Of a stretch of DNA of 10,862 nucleotides, positions 5,503-10,862 are shown in pieces; position 1 is the stretch's first letter, and each line of letters begins with the position of its first letter. A model generated the notes under the pieces. It was not told the origin of the DNA and made no database searches. It saw nothing but the letters and a program-made list of their open reading frames with translations. The stretch is from Methanolinea sp. SDB. GTDB taxonomy: Archaea > Halobacteriota > Methanomicrobia > Methanomicrobiales > Methanospirillaceae. The DNA is taken from positions 1-10,862 of the forward strand of contig LKUF01000142.1 in assembly GCA_001412335.1 (NCBI GenBank). The letters run 5' to 3'. The position numbers and the translations under genes are program-made.

Positions 5503-7223
5503 CAGTACGCACGCTCCTTTGGAGAGAACATGCCCAGCGAGACCGGCCGAAACGAGATCTCAATCCCTCTTTCCGACATCGAGGCAATCGTATGGGCAAG
5601 AAACCGGTCGTCGTCCCGTTTGGGATAATCCGCCCGGGTATGGGACCCGCGGCTCTCTTTACGGGCAAGCGCCCCCCTTGCCACAACCTCGGCGAGAATG
5701 AGCATCCCCTCCAGCTCGAGGTACCGGACAAGGGCCTGGTTTACCCCACGTTCGCTGTTGGATAAGGATACCGTGCGGAAGCGATCCTGAAGGCGGGTAA
5801 TCGCGGTGAGGCCGGCCTCCATGTCCCCGGCGTTCCGGAAGATTCCGAACCGGGAGAACATGATATCCTTCAACTCCTTCTTTACTGAAAAAGCCTTCTC
5901 ACCACCTCTCTTCTTCAATATATCATCGATCCTCCTGTCCTCCCGGGAGACAGCCCTTTCTGCATCGTCTCCCTGCGGCACCGTGTATTGGGGCAGGTCC
6001 CGGACGATGGCATCCGCCACCAGCCGGCCGAATACCACCGTCTCCAGAAGCGAGTTCCCTCCGAGTCGGTTTGCACCGTGAACGCTGATACAGGCGCATT
6101 CGCCTGCTGCATAGAGACCCGGGAGCGATGCAGCCCCATCCAGACCGACATCGATTCCTCCCATCGCGTAATGCTGCCCGGGCTGGATGGGGACTGGCTC
6201 TTCAATGGGATCCACCCCGGCAAAATCGATCGCAATCTGGCGTATTCCCGGCAGCCTCTCCCTGATCCTGTCCGCACCCAGGTGACGGAGATCCAGGTGC
6301 ACATAGCCCCCTTCGAATCCCCGCCCTTCTGCGATCTCTGTCTCGATTGCGCGTGCTACCACGTCGCGGGGTGCAAGGTCCAGGGATTCCGGGGCGTAGC
6401 GTTCCATGAATCGCTCGCCCTCCCGGTTCAGCAGCATGCCGCCTTCGCCGCGTGCACCTTCCGTTATCAGGATATTTGTCCCGAAGAGGCTTGTAGGATG
6501 GAACTGGACAAATTCCATGTCCTTTAATGGCGCTCCCGCTACAAATGCCAGGGCCTGACCGTCACCGGTATTGATGAGGGCATTCGTGGACCGGCTGTAC
6601 ACCCTCCCGAAACCGCCGGTAGCGAGAAGTGTCGCCCTGGCCGAGAACCCGTGCATCTTCCCTGTCATAATCTCGATCGCAGTGCAGCCTGTGCACCGTC
6701 CGTCAGCAACAATGAGCGATGTTGCGAAGAACTCCTCGTAGACCGGGATCTGCCGGGCAATGACCTGCTGGTACAGTGTGTGGAGGGCATTGTGGCCTGT
6801 CCGGTCGGCCGCGTAGCATGTTCGCGGAAATCCGGCTCCACCAAAAGGCCTCTGGGCGATCCTGCCAGAATCGAGCCTTGACCAGACCATCCCCATGTGC
6901 TCGAGCTCACGCACTGTTGCCGAGGCCTCGCGGCACATGAGGGCCACTGCATCCTGGTCGGCAAGGTAGTCAGATCCTTTCACCGTGTCGTAGGCATGCA
7001 TCTCCCAGCTGTCAGGGACCGATCCTTCCCCCGGCACATTGGCAAGCGATGCATTCATCCCGCCCTGGGCTGCCACCGAATGGGATCGCAGCGGGTGGAC
7101 TTTCGAGAGAACGGCTCCGTCAAGCCCGGCATAAAAGACCGAGAGGGCCGCCCGGAGGCCGGTCAGCCCACCACCTATGATGAGCACATCGTGGGTATGA
7201 ATAACGGGTTCATCCACATTCAT
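5502..7223 (-). CDS. frdA: Fumarate reductase/succinate dehydrogenase flavoprotein subunit
   Basis: A 573-residue FAD-binding catalytic subunit of the SdhA/FrdA/TfrA family that interconverts fumarate and succinate. The Rossmann motif VLIIGGGLTGLRAAL (13-27) binds FAD. HSVAAQGG (48-55) holds the histidine for covalent flavin attachment, here H48. Active-site segments TEGARGEGG, HYAMGGIDV and HGANRLGGNSLLE supply the substrate-binding Arg and His residues. The C-terminal helical domain contains SFRPVSLGMF. There is no signal peptide, so the enzyme is cytoplasmic, unlike periplasmic flavocytochromes. GGAGAGGAGGAG before ATG 7223 is a strong purine-rich ribosome binding site. It is the first gene of the operon with frdB and aspA. 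In methanogens such enzymes normally run toward succinate for 2-oxoglutarate synthesis; direction here is inferred from that. TfrA and SdhA are equivalent names. Confidence 0.93.
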   Translation of the reverse strand: MNVDEPVIHTHDVLIIGGGLTGLRAALSVFYAGLDGAVLSKVHPLRSHSVAAQGGMNASLANVPGEGSVPDSWEMHAYDTVKGSDYLADQDAVALMCREASATVRELEHMGMVWSRLDSGRIAQRPFGGAGFPRTCYAADRTGHNALHTLYQQVIARQIPVYEEFFATSLIVADGRCTGCTAIEIMTGKMHGFSARATLLATGGFGRVYSRSTNALINTGDGQALAFVAGAPLKDMEFVQFHPTSLFGTNILITEGARGEGGMLLNREGERFMERYAPESLDLAPRDVVARAIETEIAEGRGFEGGYVHLDLRHLGADRIRERLPGIRQIAIDFAGVDPIEEPVPIQPGQHYAMGGIDVGLDGAASLPGLYAAGECACISVHGANRLGGNSLLETVVFGRLVADAIVRDLPQYTVPQGDDAERAVSREDRRIDDILKKRGGEKAFSVKKELKDIMFSRFGIFRNAGDMEAGLTAITRLQDRFRTVSLSNSERGVNQALVRYLELEGMLILAEVVARGALARKESRGSHTRADYPKRDDDRFLAHTIASMSERGIEISFRPVSLGMFSPKERAY

Positions 7224-7588
7224 CTCCTCCTCTCCTCATGATGTGGTGTATTCCGTCAACCAAGATAATAGAGTGCCTGGACAAAAAAACGGCTCTTCGC
7301 TATCTTGTGTGGGTGAGGATCCCTCATCATGCAAACACCTAAAAGCTGGCTCTCGCCCCCCAAACCCCCAACAGGATGAATGCCGCCGCTCCCGAAAATA
7401 CCGCGAGGCTAATTCACAATCAACATTTGAGCAATAGGGTATGAGTTCTGTGAGGGCGCCCCGGCGGCGGATCAATGACTAAGTCTGGATACCTCTGAAA
7501 AACAGGTAATTTCATTCCGCCCACATTAAACAGCGAAGAGGCAAAAAAACCCTCAACTTTTTCGGCTGCCGGCTGCAACTGTATCTGC
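7224..7588. other. Divergent spacer between frdA and the propeller gene
   Basis: A 365-base non-coding stretch must hold two opposing promoters. Leftward, CTATTATCTTGG on the minus strand (about 7259-7270) is the best TATA candidate for the frd operon, about 36-47 bases before the ATG, but it is weak. Rightward, no clear TATA box or ribosome binding site precedes the propeller gene; a T-rich CAACTTTTTC (7553-7562) would fit a leaderless start. The C-rich segment near 7350-7375 and the GGGCGCCC palindrome near 7453 have no assigned role. The short plus-strand frame at 7243-7437 is low complexity and matches nothing I know. Confidence 0.4.
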
Positions 7589-8797
7589 ATGTATGATAGA
7601 CCGTTTTTCGTTGCGGCATCCGCCGGAATCGCCCTGATCTGTATTCTCCTCTTTTCTCCCCAGGCGGCTGCAGCTGTCTCATGGTCAGATGAAATAATCT
7701 CGGATTCCGCACTGGACTCCATATATGCCGATATTTCAGGGGATCATGTGATCTATTCGGGCTCGATCGGTGATGCAATTGACGAGAACTCAACACGTGT
7801 TATCCAGCTCTATTCTCTTGATACCAGGAAGGAGAGACGGATTGCAACCTCGGACCCGGGATATACACTGACGGGTGAGGCCATCGACGGCAATTATGCC
7901 GTATGGTTCAGCGAACCCGTTTTCGGATCCGCAGCAGATGGCCCGAACCAGATTTTTTTGTATTCGATCAACGGGGATACGTCGAAGACAATCAGGAGAA
8001 CCCAGACCGCGGAATGGCCAAAGATATCAGGGGATGGCGTTGTCTGGTCCGAAAGCCCGGACGAATCCATCGCAAGTTCGATCATGCACTACGACATCCG
8101 GACAGAAAACACCACCCACATCCCCGGGATCAGCACTATCGATGGGGCAGGCGTTGGGTTCGATGGTGATTATATTCTCTATACCGATGCGGAAACAATG
8201 GATCTCCATTTATACGAGACCGGCACGGGAACGACAACAACCGTCTTTGAAAGGTCCCGTGTCAATACGACACATGAGATTATCTTCGGAACGGCGCTCG
8301 GCGGCGATTATGTGCTGTACCGAAAGGATGTGCGCACCGAAAAGCCACGGGAGATGTACAGCGAACTCTGCCTGTACACCATATCAACCGGAGAGACTGT
8401 CCTTTTTTGTCCCAACACCGGTGAAGTGACAGAAACACTCACGAAACAGGACAAAGAGGCCACGTTTGGTTCGCTTGCGACCGACGGAACACACGTGGCC
8501 TGGGAGCTGGCTGAAGGGTTTGCTCACGACCGGATCATCGTGCTCGATCCCGGGACCATGGAGACCTCGTCTCTCTCTCCCGGGACCTTCGTCGACTTCA
8601 TCAGTATCGACGGCCGGCACATGGCCTGGCTTGGTTCGGACTCGATCGGAGGCAACGGGAGCATTTACCTCGCTACGATGGAGATGGGAGATGCGAAGCT
8701 TACGACCACAAAACCAACCCACGCTCCCGGCATTGGCCTGGTCCTGACTGTAGCAGGGCTTCTTATAGCGCTACTAATATCCAGGAGATACACGTGA
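7589..8797 (+). CDS. Secreted seven-repeat beta-propeller protein with PGF-CTERM-like anchor
   Basis: A 402-residue exported protein of unknown function. Residues 5-29 form a signal peptide (hydrophobic core AGIALICILLF, end QAAAAVS). The body has seven copies of a blade-like motif of the form D/G-G-x-x-V-x-W/Y: SGDHVIY (50-56), DGNYAVW (100-106), SGDGVVW (147-153), DGDYILY (192-198), GGDYVLY (239-245), DGTHVAW (299-305) and DGRHMAW (341-347). Most are followed by a strand such as LYSLDT, LYSING or LYTIST. Spacing of 40-60 residues suggests a TolB-like seven-bladed propeller. After a short TTTKPTH linker the tail APGIGLVLTVAGLLIALLISRRY resembles PGF-CTERM signals removed by archaeosortase, with PGI in place of PGF, so the protein is probably lipid-anchored at the cell surface. 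No ribosome binding site is evident before ATG 7589. Cell-surface or S-layer-associated binding is the likely role. Confidence 0.8.
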   Translation: MYDRPFFVAASAGIALICILLFSPQAAAAVSWSDEIISDSALDSIYADISGDHVIYSGSIGDAIDENSTRVIQLYSLDTRKERRIATSDPGYTLTGEAIDGNYAVWFSEPVFGSAADGPNQIFLYSINGDTSKTIRRTQTAEWPKISGDGVVWSESPDESIASSIMHYDIRTENTTHIPGISTIDGAGVGFDGDYILYTDAETMDLHLYETGTGTTTTVFERSRVNTTHEIIFGTALGGDYVLYRKDVRTEKPREMYSELCLYTISTGETVLFCPNTGEVTETLTKQDKEATFGSLATDGTHVAWELAEGFAHDRIIVLDPGTMETSSLSPGTFVDFISIDGRHMAWLGSDSIGGNGSIYLATMEMGDAKLTTTKPTHAPGIGLVLTVAGLLIALLISRRYT

Positions 8798-8971
8798 TTC
8801 ATGTCCGTCCGACCATAGCTGACCGGACTGATCAACAGGTAGCAGGAGAGAGTGCTTCTGTTAAAGGAACGTGAGAATACCCCGGCAGCAGGAACAGGAA
8901 GGGATTGGTTGGAAAGTCCGACAATCCCTTGAGTCGTTTCCTGCGGGGTGAAAATAGGAAAGGATTTTTTT
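8798..8971. ncRNA. Nested hairpin in convergent spacer, possible structured RNA or terminator
   Basis: The core spans 8879-8949. ACCCCG (8879-8884) pairs with CGGGGT (8944-8949), CAGGAA (8889-8894) with TTCCTG (8938-8943), leaving a GCAG bulge, and AAGGGATTG (8899-8907) with CAATCCCTT (8922-8930). Inside the loop GGA (8911-8913) can pair with TCC (8917-8919). A T7 run follows at 8965-8971. About 24 pairs over 71 bases is more than a simple terminator needs. It may end the propeller transcript, may act on both strands because the HEAT gene converges on it, or may be a separate small RNA. The rest of the spacer (8798-8878) shows nothing clear. Confidence 0.35.
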
Positions 8972-8979
8972 AAAAAGGA

Positions 8980-9231
8980 CTATTCCGTCTCCTTCTCCTT
9001 CCTCGTCGACTGGACGACCATCAGGTGCGCCCGGGTGGCCGCGTCCCGCACACGCTGTACGGGGTCATCGAATTTTACCCGTGAAAGCACCTCTTTCACC
9101 CGCGGGTCAGGGTAACCGGAAAGCGTCTCCGCGGCAGCAGAACGGACGTACTCGTTGTCATCGAAGACTGCAGAGAGCAGCCCGGTGACATCTCCTGCCC
9201 GCTTCATCTCATAGATATCAGCGATCTTCAT
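8980..9231 (-). CDS. Small HEAT-repeat protein
   Basis: An 83-residue all-helical protein with two HEAT-type repeats, about residues 14-41 (VTGLLSAVFDDNEYVRSAAAETLSGY) and 42-72 (PRVKEVLSRVKFDDP then VRDAATRAHL). The pattern of D-x-x-x-V-R-x-x-A-A is that of PBS-lyase/HEAT repeats, which mediate protein-protein contacts. The tail STRKEKETE is charged and probably disordered. No enzymatic residues are visible, so an adaptor or scaffold role is all that can be said. I chose ATG 9231 rather than the in-frame GTG at 9243 because that GTG is part of GAGGTGAGGAG, the probable ribosome binding site, which is correctly spaced for 9231. The gene is transcribed toward the propeller gene and divergent from the EFR1 gene. 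Confidence 0.72.
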   Translation of the reverse strand: MKIADIYEMKRAGDVTGLLSAVFDDNEYVRSAAAETLSGYPDPRVKEVLSRVKFDDPVQRVRDAATRAHLMVVQSTRKEKETE

Positions 9232-9261
9232 ACCACTCCTCACCTCGATCCATTGATATTT

Positions 9262-9275
9262 CTATATATTAATAA
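9262..9275 (-). promoter_or_regulatory. TATA box of the HEAT-repeat gene
   Basis: On the minus strand the tract TTAATATATAGA lies about 31-44 bases before the ATG at 9231. A start point about 26 bases on, near 9243, would give a leader of roughly 12 bases carrying GAGGTGAGGAG. Confidence 0.45.
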
Positions 9276-9450
9276 AATTATTGTTATCTGCAATATGTTA
9301 CCAGGAGCAGGATTCTGTTAACCTCTCAAAAATTCGCATGGCAATACCAATCGTGATTCAAACATGATCGAGACGTTATGAAAAGCGATTCCCTGGTCAG
9401 ATTCCGTGCATACACGTGGATTATCAACCATCGGGGATGATCCGGGAAAA

Positions 9451-9475
9451 ACAGGGATCCCCCTGTCTTTTATAC
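9451..9475 (+). promoter_or_regulatory. Inverted repeat and TATA box before the EFR1 gene
   Basis: ACAGGG (9451-9456) and CCCTGT (9461-9466) form a perfect 6-base inverted repeat with a 4-base spacer. Two bases further on, TTTTATACT (9468-9476) fits a TATA box whose start point would fall near 9498, about nine bases before the ATG at 9507. The repeat occupies the BRE position, so a bound factor could block or aid TFB. No ribosome binding site is visible in the short leader. Confidence 0.45.
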
Positions 9476-9506
9476 TCTCCCATAACACCTTCTTTCCACG
9501 ACTACG

Positions 9507-10334
9507 ATGAAGACTGTCATCTACTATTTCACCGGGACCGGGAACTCGTATGCCGCTGCTGCACGGCTCTGCGACGCTCTCGGCGACTGCACCCTCGTGC
9601 CGATCGCGAGCCTTCCTGGTGGCAGGATCGTTCCCGATGCCCGGCGTGTCGGAATCGTCTGCCCCGTCTATGACCTGGGGCTCCCCGAGATCGTGGACTC
9701 CTTTGCAAGAAGACTGGATGCGGGAGGAACTGAGTACCTCTTCGCCGTCCTCACCATGGGGGGCATGGGTGTCTCGGCGTTGCACCAGCTCAATGCAATC
9801 TTCAAAAAACAGGGCAGGGACCTCGATGGGGCCTGGGCAGTAGCAATGCCGGGAAATTTCGTCCCCCTCTCCCAACCGCCCACCGGTGCGAAGCTCGAAA
9901 AGATACTGGACCGTGCCGGCGAAACGATCGACACCATCGCAGGCATTATACGGCGTGGAGAAAATGTGCCGCCACCTCCAGCCCCATTATCTTCTCTCCT
10001 CCGGCGCCTCTTCTACCCCGGATACATACGGCATACCGATACTCTCGACGAGAAGTTCTGGGTGACCGAAGACTGCATCTTCTGCGGGACCTGTGCAAAG
10101 GTCTGCCCCGTGGGAAATATCGAGATGGTGGACGGCATGCCGAGATGGCTTCACCAGTGCCAGCTCTGCATGGGATGCCTCCATTTCTGCCCGACAGAGG
10201 CCATCCAGTGGGGATCACGCACAAAGGACCGCGGCCGCTACCTTCACCCGGAGTTCGGGGCAAAGAAGATGAAACGGCAGCGGCTCGGACCCAAAGCCGA
10301 TGACAGTCAGAAGACTGAGGATTCCGGGGTTTGA
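9507..10334 (+). CDS. EFR1 family flavodoxin-ferredoxin protein
   Basis: A 275-residue fusion of an N-terminal flavodoxin-like domain and a C-terminal two-cluster ferredoxin. The FMN phosphate loop is FTGTGNS (8-14). The flavodoxin core continues through GIVCPVYDLGLP (49-60) and FAVLTMGGMGVSALHQL (79-95). The ferredoxin part binds two [4Fe-4S] clusters through C190, C193, C196, C200 (CIFCGTCAKVCP) and C218, C221, C224, C228 (CQLCMGCLHFCP). This is the EFR1 architecture, known as a soluble electron carrier or small oxidoreductase in anaerobes; partners are not established. There is no signal peptide. The gene is monocistronic, bounded by its own promoter and a strong hairpin. ATG 9507 starts exactly at the flavodoxin strand MKTVIYYF, so leaderless translation is plausible. 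The last 30 residues are basic and then polar, without a motif. Confidence 0.9.
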   Translation: MKTVIYYFTGTGNSYAAAARLCDALGDCTLVPIASLPGGRIVPDARRVGIVCPVYDLGLPEIVDSFARRLDAGGTEYLFAVLTMGGMGVSALHQLNAIFKKQGRDLDGAWAVAMPGNFVPLSQPPTGAKLEKILDRAGETIDTIAGIIRRGENVPPPPAPLSSLLRRLFYPGYIRHTDTLDEKFWVTEDCIFCGTCAKVCPVGNIEMVDGMPRWLHQCQLCMGCLHFCPTEAIQWGSRTKDRGRYLHPEFGAKKMKRQRLGPKADDSQKTEDSGV

Positions 10335-10337
10335 TCC

Positions 10338-10372
10338 TCCCGGAACAGGTTGTTTCTTTTTTTGTTCCGGGA
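10338..10372 (+). terminator. Hairpin terminator after the EFR1 gene
   Basis: TCCCGGAACA (10338-10347) and TGTTCCGGGA (10363-10372) form a perfect 10-base stem starting three bases after the stop codon. The loop contains a run of seven T residues (10357-10363). This is the strongest terminator-like structure in the window. Confidence 0.65.
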
Positions 10373-10376
10373 TTCA

Positions 10377-10444
10377 TTCAGACAGGAATAGGCGGACGAA
10401 ACTCACTCCGATACGGTTCGCCTTTCACCCTTTAGGTCTGAACA
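10377..10444. ncRNA. Nested inverted repeat ending in ACA, candidate small RNA
   Basis: TTCAGAC (10377-10383) pairs with GTCTGAA (10436-10442), and within it GGCGGAC (10391-10397) pairs with GTTCGCC (10416-10422) with one G-U pair. The inner and outer stems are separated by an asymmetric internal loop, and ACA (10442-10444) follows the outer stem. The element sits between the EFR1 terminator and the TATA box of the mop gene, so no coding role explains it. The layout recalls archaeal H/ACA guide RNAs, but the 19 bases between the upper stem and ACA exceed the usual 14-16 and no canonical K-turn is visible. Confidence 0.3.
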
Positions 10445-10471
10445 GGGTGATCAACTGTCATTATCTGAATG

Positions 10472-10506
10472 ATTAAATAAACTATCAACCATTATCAAGC
10501 TGGTGA
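10472..10506 (+). promoter_or_regulatory. TATA box and ribosome binding site of the mop gene
   Basis: ATTAAATAA (10472-10480) is a TATA candidate that predicts a start near 10502. TGGTGA (10501-10506) lies five bases before the ATG at 10512 and serves as ribosome binding site, so the leader would be very short. Confidence 0.45.
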
Positions 10507-10511
10507 AAGAT

Positions 10512-10721
10512 ATGGAGATAAGTGCACGAAATTTTCATAAGGGAACCATAAAGTCGATCAAGCATGGACAGATCCTGACGGAACTGGTCATCGAGATGCC
10601 TGGCGGGCTGGAGATAACCTCGCTCATCACGAATACCTCGGCCGAACAGATGAAACTTGCCGTTGGAAAACCTGTCTCGACGATCATCAAGGCTTCGAAC
10701 GTCATAGTCGCGGTCGAGTGA
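10512..10721 (+). CDS. mop: Molybdopterin/molybdate-binding Mop (TOBE) protein
   Basis: A 69-residue single TOBE domain of the molbindin type. The N-terminus MEISARNFHKGTIKSIKHG matches the Mop consensus (M-x-ISARN-x-x-KG-x-V), followed by the second strand region TELVIEMPGGLEITSLIT and the end KPVSTIIKASNVIVAVE. Molbindins form oligomers that store or buffer molybdate or tungstate oxyanions in the cytoplasm; methanogens need these metals for formylmethanofuran dehydrogenase and formate dehydrogenase. An in-frame GTG at 10503 lies inside GGTGA, the likely ribosome binding site, so ATG 10512 is preferred and gives the usual molbindin length. No molybdate transporter or cofactor gene is adjacent in the window. 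The family call is firm; which oxyanion it prefers cannot be read from sequence. Confidence 0.9.
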   Translation: MEISARNFHKGTIKSIKHGQILTELVIEMPGGLEITSLITNTSAEQMKLAVGKPVSTIIKASNVIVAVE

Positions 10722-10805
10722 GGATTGCCCGGTTAATAGGGAGAATTTTCTTCCTTCCATCCTTCTTTTTTAGAGACTCTTTTCTACCTGGTGTGTGTAG
10801 GATTG
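10722..10805 (+). terminator. T-rich 3' region after mop
   Basis: A pyrimidine-rich stretch (10747-10771) ends in a run of six T residues at 10766-10771, about 45 bases after the mop stop codon. This fits an archaeal T-tract terminator. No strong stem accompanies it. Confidence 0.3.
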
Positions 10806-10862
10806 ATGAACCGGATACATGTTGTGGGGGCTATCCGCCCCAACACCACCCATGTTCGATGC
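10806..10862 (+). CDS. Possible start of a further gene (partial, doubtful)
   Basis: An ATG at 10806 opens a frame that stays open for 19 codons to the window edge, giving MNRIHVVGAIRPNTTHVRC. TAGGAT just upstream is a weak ribosome binding site. The fragment is too short to assign to any family. A GGGGC/GCCCC inverted repeat lies within it (10827-10841), so the segment might instead be a non-coding hairpin. Confidence 0.25.
   Translation, partial: MNRIHVVGAIRPNTTHVRC

Noticed and set aside
7350..7375. Possible G-quadruplex on the minus strand
   Set aside because: Only two long G-runs are present, not the four runs of three needed for an intramolecular quadruplex.
7243..7437. A 64-codon plus-strand frame in the frdA-propeller spacer
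   Set aside because: The peptide is polar and low in pattern, starts with GTG without a ribosome binding site, and overlaps the expected frd promoter.
8879..8949. Reading the long hairpin as an H/ACA guide RNA
   Set aside because: No ACA follows the lower stem (the next bases are GAAAATA), and the distance from the upper stem to any ANA box is too long.
10391..10430. A possible tRNA T-arm (GGTTCGCC)
   Set aside because: No acceptor stem, anticodon arm or D-arm can be placed around it, and the T-loop lacks the usual GTTCGAAT pattern.
10485..10760. A 91-codon minus-strand frame opposite mop
   Set aside because: It is antisense to a clear molbindin gene with promoter and ribosome binding site, and has no domain features.
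1..10862. CRISPR arrays, insertion sequences, phage or toxin-antitoxin modules
   Set aside because: No regularly spaced repeats, transposase or integrase motifs, or terminal inverted repeats were seen. The AbrB gene could suggest an antitoxin, but its partner is arsM rather than a toxin.

Overview
The window looks like chromosomal DNA of a hydrogenotrophic methanogen, most probably of the order Methanomicrobiales. This assignment comes from gene content, because no rRNA or other marker gene is present. The pointers are a DUF2115 (UPF0305) protein, a methanogen-type small molybdopterin-binding (Mop/TOBE) protein, an EFR1-type flavodoxin-ferredoxin, an HgcAB-associated AbrB-type protein, an archaeal sortase-type C-terminal tail (PGF-CTERM-like), and archaeal promoter layout (TATA boxes about 26 bases before short leaders, GGTGA-type ribosome binding sites, T-tract 3' ends).

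Layout, left to right. Bases 1-224 (minus) hold the N-terminus of a cardiolipin synthase-like membrane enzyme that runs off the window; its probable TATA element sits inside a perfect inverted repeat. Bases 467-1566 (plus) form a two-gene unit: a cysteine-rich AbrB-fold regulator related to HgcAB-associated proteins, followed with almost no gap by an arsenite methyltransferase (arsM). An alpha/beta hydrolase follows on the same strand (1643-2455). Convergent to it is a DUF2115 gene (2568-3191, minus). Bases 3332-7223 (minus) carry a tight three-gene operon: a fumarate reductase/succinate dehydrogenase flavoprotein, its iron-sulfur subunit, and an aspartate ammonia-lyase-like enzyme. Together they could turn aspartate into fumarate and then succinate, or feed fumarate into a reductive partial TCA pathway. 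A 365-base divergent spacer separates this operon from a secreted seven-repeat beta-propeller protein (7589-8797, plus). A two-repeat HEAT protein (minus), the EFR1 flavodoxin-ferredoxin (plus) and the Mop protein (plus) complete the right side, and a doubtful partial reading frame touches the right edge.

The parts least explained by ordinary annotation are in the spacers: a long nested hairpin between the propeller and HEAT genes (8879-8949), a second nested inverted repeat ending in ACA between the EFR1 terminator and the mop promoter (10377-10444), and two ACAGG/CCTGT inverted repeats that sit on or beside TATA boxes (250-270 and 9451-9466). Among the genes, the most interesting are the AbrB-arsM pair, a possible metalloid-sensing unit, and the aspartase-fumarate reductase operon, whose iron-sulfur subunit lacks the HdrB-like domain of classical methanogen thiol:fumarate reductase. 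I saw no CRISPR array, transposase, integrase, tRNA or rRNA. Nothing here amounts to a clearly new defence or mobile system.
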